64,000 nucleotides of DNA from positions 20,266 to 84,265 of the forward strand of contig CAMVDX010000009.1 of NCBI GenBank assembly GCA_947166355.1. Direction: 5' to 3'. Made by a program: the position numbers and the translations under genes. Source of the stretch: an uncultured Treponema sp. Its GTDB lineage: Bacteria > Spirochaetota > Spirochaetia > Treponematales > Treponemataceae. Below the pieces are notes generated by a model, which saw only the letters and a program-made list of their open reading frames with translations, was not told the origin of the DNA and searched no databases. This document shows, piece after piece, positions 35,400 through 42,861 of this stretch (its first letter is position 1; each line of letters starts with the position of its first letter).

Positions 35400-36232
35400 C
35401 TTACTATAGCTAACGCATATTTCATCTGGCTTTCAGGCAAAAAGACATAATACTTCTGCTCGCCTTCTTCACCTTCAGCCATAAGCTGCATTACACTGTT
35501 AGAAACAGAAAGAACCGCCGTAAGACTCGAAAGCGAAAGCTCAGTCGTTCCAGATTTAGAAAAGATTACGGCTCGCTGGTCAGTAACAACAAAATCACCT
35601 TCATTATCCTTTTGAACAGTTTCTGTTGCATAAAGGATTTTTTCATTTTGCCTCAGTTTAAGCCGCTGAAAATGAACAAGCGGAGTTTTTGAATCGGCTG
35701 TTAGTGGCAGCTTATAAAGATTTGTATCCACATAAGGATTTTCATAATCAGATTTTTTTCCTGCAGAACGGAAGTTACGCCACAAAATCAAAATAAGAAT
35801 CACGAGGAAAAATAAGAAAACATAAAAGGCTCGTCCAAGAGTGCGGCCTCCCTGTTTTTTTACGGAACGGGGAACCCGTTCTTCATCAGAATTATCAGCC
35901 GGCTTTTCTGACTTTTCATGTTTGTCAGAAGCTGGAGAAATCTTCTTTTCTTTTTTACTTGGCCGCCCCGGGTTTGCCGGTGCATCATAAGCTGTTTCGC
36001 CACCAGAATATTTGAACGGAAGAGAAACTCCTCCTGTATTATATGAAGGTTCAAGCATAAGAATCAGGGCAACCAGAGCAACATAAAGAAGTCCGCTTGC
36101 TCCACTTATGATAATCTTGCGCTTTTTCTGCCAGGAGGTCATAAACCACATGAGGGCAATTCCAATCGGAATCATAATGATGCTGCAAAAACAGGCTATA
36201 GTAATGATTGAAAGGACTTTATCTCTTTGCAT
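35366..36232 (-). CDS. Membrane protein with a PH-like C-terminal domain
   Basis: 288 aa. Two N-terminal membrane helices (about residues 8-32 and 40-60), a charged low-complexity stretch (100-125, lysine-rich), a third helix (about 134-150) and a C-terminal region like a bacterial PH domain (LKLRQNEKILYATETVQKDN, GDFVVTDQRAVIFSKSGTTE). The last residues RWIATSPRSSQ are translated family A repeat, which also supplies the stop codon, so the native C-terminus has been replaced. The start lies 36 bases inside the end of the ABC ATPase gene, so both are probably translated from one mRNA. Function unknown. Confidence 0.65.
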   Translation of the reverse strand: MQRDKVLSIITIACFCSIIMIPIGIALMWFMTSWQKKRKIIISGASGLLYVALVALILMLEPSYNTGGVSLPFKYSGGETAYDAPANPGRPSKKEKKISPASDKHEKSEKPADNSDEERVPRSVKKQGGRTLGRAFYVFLFFLVILILILWRNFRSAGKKSDYENPYVDTNLYKLPLTADSKTPLVHFQRLKLRQNEKILYATETVQKDNEGDFVVTDQRAVIFSKSGTTELSLSSLTAVLSVSNSVMQLMAEGEEGEQKYYVFLPESQMKYALAIVRWIATSPRSSQ

Positions 36233-37230
36233 TCGAAATCAACTCCAAATGTATACTTTAAATTTTCTGTATTCATTATATCAGAGGGAGTGCCGAAAAG
36301 CACGGATTTTTTTGAGACGGCAGAAGACTCGTAACTGTCAGGAGTCTCGTAACTGTCAGAGGTCTTCTTACCAACAGAAGACTTGTAACTGTCAGAGCTC
36401 TCATCGCCGGCAGTTGTCGCAGCTGGCGGGAGCAAGAGAATTTTATCGGCAAAACGGGCCGCTAAGTTGATGTCGTGGACGGCCGCGAGAACTCCGAGAT
36501 TTTTATTGTGGGCTGTGTCGCGAAGCAACTGCATAAGATGCGGCTCGAAAACGTAGTCGAGGTTTGCAGCCGGCTCATCCAATAGAAGAAACTTCGGAGT
36601 TTGAGCAAGTGCACGGGCAAGGCGAATTTTCTGGAACTCGCCGCCTGAAAGTTCGTGGATATAGCGGTTTGAAAAATCAGAAAGGCCGAATTCGCCTAAA
36701 ACTTCGTCCACCAATTCGTAATCCGAAGTAGTGTAATTTGCCGGCCCTGCTCCAAAAAGAGAAGGTTTTGTCCAAGCATAGCGGCCCTGAAGCACATAAT
36801 CTCGGACAAGAAAGTTCCACTCGGAATATTCGTTTTGCTGCATGTAGGCAATAAGTCGGGCGAGTTCGTGGCGAGGAAGTTTTGAAACACCGATGGTTGA
36901 GTAGCCCGAAGTACGTATCGAAACCACCTTTACATCTCCAGTCGCTTTTAATTTTGCATCCGCCACTCCCGCCATTACAGAAAGCAGCGTCGATTTTCCA
37001 GCACCATTCGGACCACAAAGACATACGAACTCGCCACGCTGTAAGGTAAAACTAACATCACTCAGAACAACTTTATCATCATACCATGCAGAAAGATTTG
37101 AAACGCAGAGTTCTGCGGTGGTTTCGATACATTCGCTTCGCGAACACTCAACCACCGAATTTGTCGAGCTACTGGTGGTTGAGTAGTCCGAAGGATGTAT
37201 CGAAACCACACTTTTATTCTTAAAAATCAT
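36196..37230 (-). CDS. Iron/cobalamin-type ABC importer ATPase with B-repeat insertions
   Basis: 344 aa, longer than the usual 255-270. Walker A GPNGAGKS at 73-80, signature ELSGGEFQKIRLARAL, Walker B FLLLDEPAANLDY, H-loop AAVHDINLAARFA. Three B elements are read in frame: residues 8-19 (VVSIHPSDYSTT), 26-39 (VVECSRSECIETTA) and 102-114 (VVSIRTSGYSTIG). The C-terminus has a low-complexity stretch with four DSY copies (SSDSYKSSVGKKTSDSYETP). Start ATG 37230 overlaps the permease stop (ATGA) and is preceded by GGAGG. It energises import with the permease and binding protein. Confidence 0.9.
   Translation of the reverse strand: MIFKNKSVVSIHPSDYSTTSSSTNSVVECSRSECIETTAELCVSNLSAWYDDKVVLSDVSFTLQRGEFVCLCGPNGAGKSTLLSVMAGVADAKLKATGDVKVVSIRTSGYSTIGVSKLPRHELARLIAYMQQNEYSEWNFLVRDYVLQGRYAWTKPSLFGAGPANYTTSDYELVDEVLGEFGLSDFSNRYIHELSGGEFQKIRLARALAQTPKFLLLDEPAANLDYVFEPHLMQLLRDTAHNKNLGVLAAVHDINLAARFADKILLLPPAATTAGDESSDSYKSSVGKKTSDSYETPDSYESSAVSKKSVLFGTPSDIMNTENLKYTFGVDFECKEIKSFQSLL
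36891..36928 (-). repeat. Family B element in frame inside the ABC ATPase (internal)
   Basis: GATGGTTGAGTAGCCCG to GTATCGAAACCACC. The insertion follows Walker A by about 21 residues, in a surface region. The tip has partly decayed. Confidence 0.85.
37117..37209 (-). repeat. Family B inverted pair in frame at the ABC ATPase N-terminus
   Basis: Tips TTCGCttcGCGAA and GTCCgaaGGAT. Both units are open in the coding frame; the unit in the usually stop-containing orientation has TGT in place of TAG. Confidence 0.9.
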
Positions 37231-38228
37231 TTCCGCCTCCCGAGACAAAGTGCCAAAAAGAACGGAACGCCAAGAATCGAAGTAATAATTCCAGCAGGCA
37301 GTTCACCAGGGGCAATAATTACGCGCGCAAGCGTATCAGAAAGCAAAAGAAGTGCCGCACCAAAAATCATGCTGAATGGCAGAAGGGTTCGGGCTCGTGG
37401 TCCCAGAAACTTACGAACAATATGCGGCGCAATCAAACCTACAAAGCCAATCGTTCCGCCCGCACAAACGGCGCAGCTCACAGCAAGCGAACCGCATAAA
37501 AGCACAAGAACCCGCAGCCTGTCTACTTCTACGCCGAGGGCGGCGGCGGACTTTTCGCCACCAGTTAGTAAATCAAGCGGTCCCGCCACAAAAAACATCA
37601 GCACAATCGCCGCCGCCGCCGGAATCGCAATAAAAATCAGCTCATTCCAGCCACGGCCATTAAAGCTCCCGAGAATCCAGGTATAAATTGAATGAAGTTC
37701 TTTATTACAGGTAAGAAGGAGCATAGAGCTCACAGAAGAGTAAAGAGTTCCCAGTGCCGTACCGCAAAGCAGCAGCATAACAGAGGAAGCCTTACCGCCG
37801 CGGCTAAAGGCCAGCGAAGTAACAAGCACACCGGCGCCCAGCGCACCAAGAAAAGCACAAAGATTTACAGGTGAAATCAACGCGCCTATGCCGCCCCGCC
37901 CGGTAAGCGCCATAACACCCGGAACAATACTTGCGATAACCGCGCCAAGGGTTGCCCCGGAAGAGATTCCCATAATGCCGGGTTCAGCAAGCGGATTTCT
38001 AAAAAAAAGCTGAAAAACCGCACCGCTGCCACCCAGCAGAAGTCCAGTCACAAAAACTAAAAGAACACGAGGCAACCTGAGCTGCCATAAGATGATGTTA
38101 TCGAATTTGTCTCCCTGCCCGAAAACTGCGGCAAGGCTTACTTTTTCTGCGCCGAGCATAAGAGCAAGAATCACAAAAATAACAAGAAGAATGGGAGACA
38201 GGATTTTCCAGATAATATCACGTTTCAT
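37227..38228 (-). CDS. FecCD-type ABC importer permease
   Basis: 333 aa with about ten membrane helices. FecCD/BtuC landmarks: LRLPRVLLVFVTGLLLGGSG, FFRNPLAEPGIMGISSGATL, and ISPVNLCAFLGALGAGVLVT, and near the end VCAGGTIGFVGLIAPHIVRK and ELPAGIITSILGVPFFLALC. It forms the channel for a siderophore, haem or cobalamin substrate. I chose ATG 38228; the longer frame to 38414 is translated A repeat. It follows the binding-protein gene, separated by a 345-base A-repeat array. Confidence 0.93.
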   Translation of the reverse strand: MKRDIIWKILSPILLVIFVILALMLGAEKVSLAAVFGQGDKFDNIILWQLRLPRVLLVFVTGLLLGGSGAVFQLFFRNPLAEPGIMGISSGATLGAVIASIVPGVMALTGRGGIGALISPVNLCAFLGALGAGVLVTSLAFSRGGKASSVMLLLCGTALGTLYSSVSSMLLLTCNKELHSIYTWILGSFNGRGWNELIFIAIPAAAAIVLMFFVAGPLDLLTGGEKSAAALGVEVDRLRVLVLLCGSLAVSCAVCAGGTIGFVGLIAPHIVRKFLGPRARTLLPFSMIFGAALLLLSDTLARVIIAPGELPAGIITSILGVPFFLALCLGRRK

Positions 38229-38237
38229 ATAATTCCT

Positions 38238-38571
38238 GTCATTGCGAGGAGCGCAGCGACGTGGCAATCTACAATTCATGGATTGCTTCGCTTCGCTCGC
38301 AATGACTTTGTATTCGTCATTGCGAGGAGCGCGGCGACGCGGCAATCTACAATTCATGGATTGCTTCGCACTTTGTGCTCGCAATGACGCTGTAACTGTC
38401 ATTGCGAGGAGCACAGCGACGCGGCAATCTACAATTCATGGATTGCTTCGCACTTTGTGCTCGCAATGACGCTGTAACTGTCATTGCGAGGAGCGCGGCG
38501 ACGCGGCAATCTATATCATGGATTGCTTCGCTTCGCTCGCAATGACATTTCTTATCGCTCGCAATGACGTC
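38238..38571. repeat. Four tandem full-length family A units
   Basis: Units start at 38238, 38316, 38398 and 38480 (period 78-82 bases), each running from GTCATTGCGAGGAGC to GCTCGCAATGAC. Two copies have the tip GCACtttGTGC where the others have a short TTCGCTTCGC tip. A short half unit follows. The array fills the gap between the binding-protein and permease genes; no gene is seen in it. Confidence 0.92.
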
Positions 38572-38573
38572 TC

Positions 38574-39419
38574 TTACTTCAACAACTCGGCAAGCTCTAG
38601 TACAACATCTGCGATTCTAGGCCCAGGTCTTGTGTAAACATTATCATCAACAACAAAAACCTTGCCACCCTTTACAGCCGGAATATCAGCCCAGCCATTT
38701 CGCAAAGCAACAGAAGAAGCGGCCTGGCCCGAGCTTGAAGGAATAAGAATTACGGCAGGCTCGCGGGCAATAATACTTTCTTCACTTACCATAGGGTAAG
38801 CATCAGTCAAATCACCAAAAATATTTTCGCCACCAGCCTTTACAATTACATCGTTAATAAAAGAGTTAGTTCCAACTGACATATAAGGCGCATTCCAAAC
38901 CTCATAGTAAACCTTTACAGGAGCCGACTTTTTAGCAGAGGCGGCAACCTTCTTAAGTTTTTTCTCCATGCCGTCTACAACTTTTTTAGCCTCTTTATCG
39001 TGGCCGGTCAATTTTCCGACATCAAGAATTTCCTGCTCAACAGAAGCAATTGAATCTCCCTTTGAAATATAATAAGCAATTCCATTGCTTTCCAGAGTAG
39101 CAATTAAAAAGTTGTGCATACCTTCTGTAAGATAAACCAGATCCGGTCTGAACGACATGATTGTTTCAATGCTGAGAGTTTTTCCATCAAAGCCACCGAC
39201 AACAGGCTTAGACTTTGCTGCCTCCGGAAAATCTGTAAACTCACTTACAGCCGAAACCTGGTCACCGGCTCCAACAGTAAAAAGAATTTCTGCCGCACTT
39301 GGAGACAGAGCAACTATTGATTTTGGATAAGCAATATCTGCGGCCTTCGATTTTTTTGCAAAGCATGAAAAAAGCAAACCTGCAAAAATTACAATTGATA
39401 AAAATCTTTTCTTATTCAT
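38574..39419 (-). CDS. Metal-chelate/cobalamin ABC importer binding lipoprotein
   Basis: 281 aa periplasmic binding protein of the BtuF/FecB type. The signal peptide MNKKRFLSIVIFAGLLFSCF contains a lipobox (LFSC, Cys19). Family landmarks: SIVALSPSAAEILFTVGAGD, SFRPDLVYLTEG, and EESIIAREPAVILIPSSSG. AAGGAGG lies just before the ATG. It is first in an operon with the permease and ATPase. The substrate is not visible: there is no cobalamin riboswitch motif upstream. Confidence 0.9.
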   Translation of the reverse strand: MNKKRFLSIVIFAGLLFSCFAKKSKAADIAYPKSIVALSPSAAEILFTVGAGDQVSAVSEFTDFPEAAKSKPVVGGFDGKTLSIETIMSFRPDLVYLTEGMHNFLIATLESNGIAYYISKGDSIASVEQEILDVGKLTGHDKEAKKVVDGMEKKLKKVAASAKKSAPVKVYYEVWNAPYMSVGTNSFINDVIVKAGGENIFGDLTDAYPMVSEESIIAREPAVILIPSSSGQAASSVALRNGWADIPAVKGGKVFVVDDNVYTRPGPRIADVVLELAELLK

Positions 39420-39441
39420 TAAAATTCCTCCTTAATGTAGA

Positions 39442-39540
39442 CCCCGAAACATAGGGAGCGGCACTGCGAAGCAGGGCAAAAATAGTCCAGTGGACTATTT
39501 TTAGCGAGTCTCCGAGCAGCTGTGCTGCGAAGGTTCGGGG
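39442..39540. repeat. Complex hairpin element with a central palindrome
   Basis: Outer arms CCCCGAA (39442-39448) and TTCGGGG (39534-39540). The centre is AAAAATAGTCCA (39478-39489), G, TGGACTATTTTT (39491-39502). CACTGCGAAGCAG and GCTGTGCTGCGAAGG lie between. It sits in the presumed leader of the binding-protein gene. Confidence 0.75.
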
Positions 39541-39554
39541 TGACAGTACTAGTC

Positions 39555-39617
39555 ATGCTGCCCCTGAATCAAGTTCGGGGTGACATACCACGTCATGCTG
39601 AACTTGATTCAGCATCT
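39555..39617. repeat. Family C hairpins between the binding-protein gene and pyrE
   Basis: CCCCTGAA, loop TCAAG, TTCGGGGTGACA, then GTCATGCTGAACTTGATTCAGCATC. The second hairpin ends at the pyrE stop region and may terminate pyrE. Confidence 0.7.
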
Positions 39618-39618
39618 A

Positions 39619-40314
39619 TTATTTACAGCCCCACTGAGAATAATAAGAATCAAGTTCTTTTTTGATATCATCAGTAATTACCGACTTATCACCATTTGTG
39701 TAAAGCGCATCTACAACATCGCTCATGCTTACAATTGCTCTTGCCGGGAAGCCGTACTTTTCTGTAATCACATCGAGGGCAGCCTTATCGCTATCCGGAG
39801 CACGCTCCTCGCGGTTAAGACTTACAATCTCACCAACAATCTTGATTGCACCAGACTCAGTCTCAAGCGCCTTGATTTTCGGATAAACCTCTTCAATAGA
39901 TTTTCCGCTGGTTGTTACGTCTTCGATAATTACAACGCGGTCGCCATCCTTAATCTTGTAGCCAAGGATTGCCCCCTTATCTGCACCGTGATCTTTTTCT
40001 TCCTTGCGGTCGCAGCAGTATTTAATTTCCTTTCCGTAAAGCTCGCTGTAGGCAACGGCAGTCACAACCGCCAGAGGAATACCCTTGTAGGCCGGACCAA
40101 AGAAAACATCAATGTCATCGCCAAAGTTGTCGTGAATTGCCTGCGCATAATATTTTCCAAGCTGAGCAAGCTGCCCGCCGGTCACATAAGCCCCCGCATT
40201 CATAAAGAAAGGCGACTGTCTTCCACTCTTGAGCGTGAACGACCCGAACTTAAGCACCTCGCAGCGCACCATAAAATCAATAAATTCTTTCTTGTAATTT
40301 TCCATACTTTTCAT
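39619..40314 (-). CDS. pyrE: Orotate phosphoribosyltransferase
   Basis: 231 aa, joins orotate and PRPP in pyrimidine synthesis. The PRPP loop is clear (DRVVIIEDVTTSGKSIEEVY), as are FGPAYKGIPLAVVTAVAYSE and YCCDRKEEKDHG. ATG 40314 or the in-frame ATG 40305 (MENYKKEF) could be used; neither has a Shine-Dalgarno. The gene stands alone. Confidence 0.93.
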   Translation of the reverse strand: MKSMENYKKEFIDFMVRCEVLKFGSFTLKSGRQSPFFMNAGAYVTGGQLAQLGKYYAQAIHDNFGDDIDVFFGPAYKGIPLAVVTAVAYSELYGKEIKYCCDRKEEKDHGADKGAILGYKIKDGDRVVIIEDVTTSGKSIEEVYPKIKALETESGAIKIVGEIVSLNREERAPDSDKAALDVITEKYGFPARAIVSMSDVVDALYTNGDKSVITDDIKKELDSYYSQWGCK

Positions 40315-40340
40315 TTTAGCGAATTTGGAAGCTTAGATAA

Positions 40341-40429
40341 AGAAGGAGGGGAAAGCCTTCCCCTCCTTCTCCTAGGGGCTCTGCCCCTAAGACCCCGGTT
40401 ATTTCCCCGCGAGTTTGCTTGCAAACTCG
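40341..40429. repeat. Three consecutive perfect hairpins
   Basis: AGAAGGAGGGGAA/TTCCCCTCCTTCT (40341-40353 and 40358-40370), TAGGGGC/GCCCCTA (40373-40379 and 40383-40389) and CGAGTTTGC/GCAAACTCG (40410-40418 and about 40421-40429). Probably another dispersed repeat type; it lies between pyrE and the toxin-antitoxin pair. Confidence 0.75.
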
Positions 40430-40468
40430 ATAGTGAGCGCAAGCGAACGAACAACGCCCCTCCCCTTT

Positions 40469-40485
40469 TTAACTTGACAAGTTAA
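40469..40485 (+). promoter_or_regulatory. Palindromic operator before the toxin-antitoxin genes
   Basis: TTAACTT, GAC, AAGTTAA: perfect 7-bp arms containing TTGACA. Phd/YefM antitoxins autoregulate by binding palindromes like this, so it is a likely operator over the -35 box. Confidence 0.6.
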
Positions 40486-40500
40486 CCATATCTTATAGAT

Positions 40501-40755
40501 ATGAAACAAATGACCGTTGGTGATTTTAAGGCACACTTTTCCTCAGTTCTGGAAGAGGTTATGCAGGGCGAAGAAATTCAGATTTTATATGGCCGTGCAA
40601 AAAAGCCTGTAGCTCGCTTTACAAAATATACGGAATCAAGCAAAAGAAAAAAAAGACCACTTGGCCTGTACAACGAAAAAGCCAGTTATTGGGAAGATGA
40701 AAACTTTGAATTTACACCAAAAATTCTTTTTAATGACACGAACGACTTAAAGTAG
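40501..40755 (+). CDS. Phd/YefM-type antitoxin
   Basis: 84 aa. The N-terminus MKQMTVGDFKAHFSSVLEEV and IQILYGRAKKPVARF match Phd/YefM DNA-binding antitoxins; the charged C-terminus would wrap the toxin. The ATG at 40501 or 40510 could be used; no clear Shine-Dalgarno. It pairs with the PIN gene 9 bases downstream and probably represses the shared promoter at the palindrome just upstream. Confidence 0.88.
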   Translation: MKQMTVGDFKAHFSSVLEEVMQGEEIQILYGRAKKPVARFTKYTESSKRKKRPLGLYNEKASYWEDENFEFTPKILFNDTNDLK

Positions 40756-40764
40756 GAGCGACTT

Positions 40765-41169
40765 ATGGAATACTTAATTGATACACAGGTTTTTCTCTGG
40801 TCACTTCTTGATACCTCAAAATTAAAACCTCATGTTATTGAAATACTTGAAAATGAAGAAAATAAGATTTATTTAAGTTCCATGACTTTTTGGGAAATTG
40901 CTCTAAAAAATCAAGCCAAGAAACTGGATTTAAAAGGCATCAGTGTTATTCAACTTCCTCACATAGCACAGCAATTTAATTATACTATACTCAATTTATC
41001 TCCTTATGATTATGTAAGCACTGGGCAAATTCCATTAAAAGAAAATCACAAGAATCCATTTGACCGAATCCTGATTCAAACTGCAATACGCAATAATTTG
41101 GTATTAATCAGTAATAATGCAAAATTCCAGCAATATGAAGAAAACGGACTACAGTTATTGTGGGAGTAA
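40765..41169 (+). CDS. PIN-domain toxin (VapC-like ribonuclease)
   Basis: 134 aa PIN domain. Catalytic acidic residues: Asp6 (YLIDTQVFLW), the Glu in SSMTFWEIAL and Asp in NPFDRILIQTA. The final acidic position is NN in LVLISNNAKF, where many relatives have D. PIN toxins cut RNA when freed from their antitoxin. GTAGGAGCG precedes the ATG. Confidence 0.88.
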   Translation: MEYLIDTQVFLWSLLDTSKLKPHVIEILENEENKIYLSSMTFWEIALKNQAKKLDLKGISVIQLPHIAQQFNYTILNLSPYDYVSTGQIPLKENHKNPFDRILIQTAIRNNLVLISNNAKFQQYEENGLQLLWE

Positions 41170-41174
41170 TATAA

Positions 41175-42161
41175 ATGAGCAAAGACCTTTTAATCCATAA
41201 TGAAGACGATTTACGCTCAAAAATTTATACCATCCGTGGTGTTCAAGTTATGCTGGATTTTGATCTTGCAGAAATTTATGGATATGACACTAAAAGATTT
41301 AATGAACAAGTAAAAAACAACAAAGAACGCTTTGATGAAGATTTTAGATTCCAGCTAACAAAAGAAGAATTTGATAATTTGCGGTCGAAAAATTCGACCG
41401 CAAAAACAAAAATGACAAGTAAAAGCAGAAGTCTTCCTTATGCATTCACAGAACAGGGAATATACATGCTTATGACAGTTCTTCGCGGAGACTTAGCTAC
41501 GGCCCAGAGCAAGGCACTTATCAGGATATTTAAGCAGATGAAGGATTTTATTCTTCAAAGTCAAAATGTTTTGTGTAGTCCCGAACTTGTGAAACTTTCT
41601 TTACAGACATCAGAAAACACAAATGAAATAAAGAAAATTAATAAGACCATAACAGACAAAATGGTAACAAAAGATGAACTCTCTCGTGTAATAAAAGATT
41701 TTACAGATCCAAACATTAGAAAGGACTATCTCTTTTTAAACGGAGAAACAGTAGAAGCTGATATTGCATATTCATCGATATATTCTTCTGCAAAGAAAAC
41801 AATTTTTATAGTTGATAATTATATCAGTCTGAAAACTCTTGTATTATTAAAGTTTGTAAAGCCAAATGTCCAGATTACTATATTTAGTGATAATATTGGA
41901 AAAGGCTTGCATAAAACTGAATTTTCAGATTTTTGTAAAGAATATCCAAATGTACATATAAATCTTAAAAAGACAAATGGAATCTATCACGATCGTTATA
42001 TCTTTATTGATTTTGGTTCTACAGACGAAAAAATATATCACTGTGGAGGTTCTTCAAAAGATGGCGGAATTCGAACCACAGCAATTTCCCAGGTTGAAGA
42101 TACATCAATTTATAAAATAATAGCAAAAGATTTACAAAAAAATCCGATATTAATTTTATAG
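41175..42161 (+). CDS. ORF6N-domain protein fused to a PLD-like domain
   Basis: 328 aa. N-terminal ORF6N (phage antirepressor-related) domain: IYTIRGVQVMLDFDLAEIYG, RFDEDFRFQLTKEEFDNL, LPYAFTEQGIYMLMTVLRGD. A helical linker (residues 140-175) leads to a C-terminal domain like a single PLD half: TIFIVDNYISLKTLVLLKFV, then YHDRYIFIDFG with HxR in place of HxK and CGGSSKDGG. It starts 5 bases after the toxin gene (GGGAG before the ATG), so it is probably transcribed with the toxin-antitoxin pair. Role unknown; defence or stress regulation is plausible. Confidence 0.75.
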   Translation: MSKDLLIHNEDDLRSKIYTIRGVQVMLDFDLAEIYGYDTKRFNEQVKNNKERFDEDFRFQLTKEEFDNLRSKNSTAKTKMTSKSRSLPYAFTEQGIYMLMTVLRGDLATAQSKALIRIFKQMKDFILQSQNVLCSPELVKLSLQTSENTNEIKKINKTITDKMVTKDELSRVIKDFTDPNIRKDYLFLNGETVEADIAYSSIYSSAKKTIFIVDNYISLKTLVLLKFVKPNVQITIFSDNIGKGLHKTEFSDFCKEYPNVHINLKKTNGIYHDRYIFIDFGSTDEKIYHCGGSSKDGGIRTTAISQVEDTSIYKIIAKDLQKNPILIL

Positions 42162-42162
42162 T

Positions 42163-42852
42163 ATGAGTGCAACTTTCTTATTTCCTGACAGCAAAGATTT
42201 CTCTCCCGACTTCAAAGAAATAGCCCGCTATCTGGGTTACAGACGGGCGGCGCCGCCTGAGGCCGATGTTTCGACTCTTATGGAAAAGGCGGCAAGTGAG
42301 ATGCAGGCGGTTATGAAGGCACAGGCGGTGTTTGAGATATATGACCTCTCGGTAGTTGAGTGCCGCGATAGCGGTGTATCGAAACCACCTTATGAACCGA
42401 CTTCTGAAGTGGTTTCGATACGTCCTTCGGACTACTCAACCACCGTAACACTCCGATTTGCTGATGTGACACTGCGGTCGCGGGACCTGGGCAGAAACCT
42501 GGAGGGCTGTTCTAAGGTTGCTTTATTAGCGGCAACTATCGGACCGCAGGTAGATGCTCTCATCCGCCGTCACAGCTCGCTGGATCCGGTTTACGCAAGC
42601 ATTCTGCAGGCAACCGGCGCTATGTATATAGAAGAACTTGTTGATTTAGTTAATTCAGAAATAAAAAAAATAGCCGCAGCGCAGGGACTTAAAACGAAAC
42701 CTCGTTACAGTCCGGGCTACGGCGATGTGCCTCTGCAAGTGCAGAAGGATTTTTTCCGACTGCTGCCGTGCACCCGCATAGGACTTACCTTAATGGATAC
42801 GCTCATTATGGCGCCGGAAAAGTCAGTTACGGCGTTTGTTGGGCTATCCTGA
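42163..42852 (+). CDS. MetH activation-domain protein with a B-repeat insertion
   Basis: 229 aa stand-alone reactivation domain of cobalamin-dependent methionine synthase. Signature near the C-terminus: KPRYSPGYGDVPLQVQKDFF and IGLTLMDTLIMAPEKSVTAF. It would bind SAM to reactivate cob(II)alamin on a separate corrinoid enzyme, which is not in this window. Residues 63-94 (VVECRDSGVSKPPYEPTSEV and following) come from an inverted pair of family B elements read in frame between FEIYDL and VTLRFADVTL. The ATG lies 1 base after the ORF6N stop, so co-transcription is likely despite unrelated functions. Confidence 0.88.
   Translation: MSATFLFPDSKDFSPDFKEIARYLGYRRAAPPEADVSTLMEKAASEMQAVMKAQAVFEIYDLSVVECRDSGVSKPPYEPTSEVVSIRPSDYSTTVTLRFADVTLRSRDLGRNLEGCSKVALLAATIGPQVDALIRRHSSLDPVYASILQATGAMYIEELVDLVNSEIKKIAAAQGLKTKPRYSPGYGDVPLQVQKDFFRLLPCTRIGLTLMDTLIMAPEKSVTAFVGLS
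42351..42444 (+). repeat. Family B inverted pair in frame inside the MetH-activation gene
   Basis: First unit GGTAGTTGAGTG with tip CCGCgataGCGG; second unit GTGGTTTCGATAC with tip GTCCttcGGAC. Neither contains a stop in the reading frame. Confidence 0.92.
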
Positions 42853-42861
42853 AAATGCTTT

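Noticed and set aside
38229..38414. Extended N-terminus of the FecCD permease (MLLAMTVTASL...)
   Set aside because: It is translation of family A repeats; the membrane protein proper begins at ATG 38228.
38574..39540. Cobalamin riboswitch upstream of the binding-protein gene
   Set aside because: The conserved B12-box sequence is not present; only a repeat-like hairpin element is seen.
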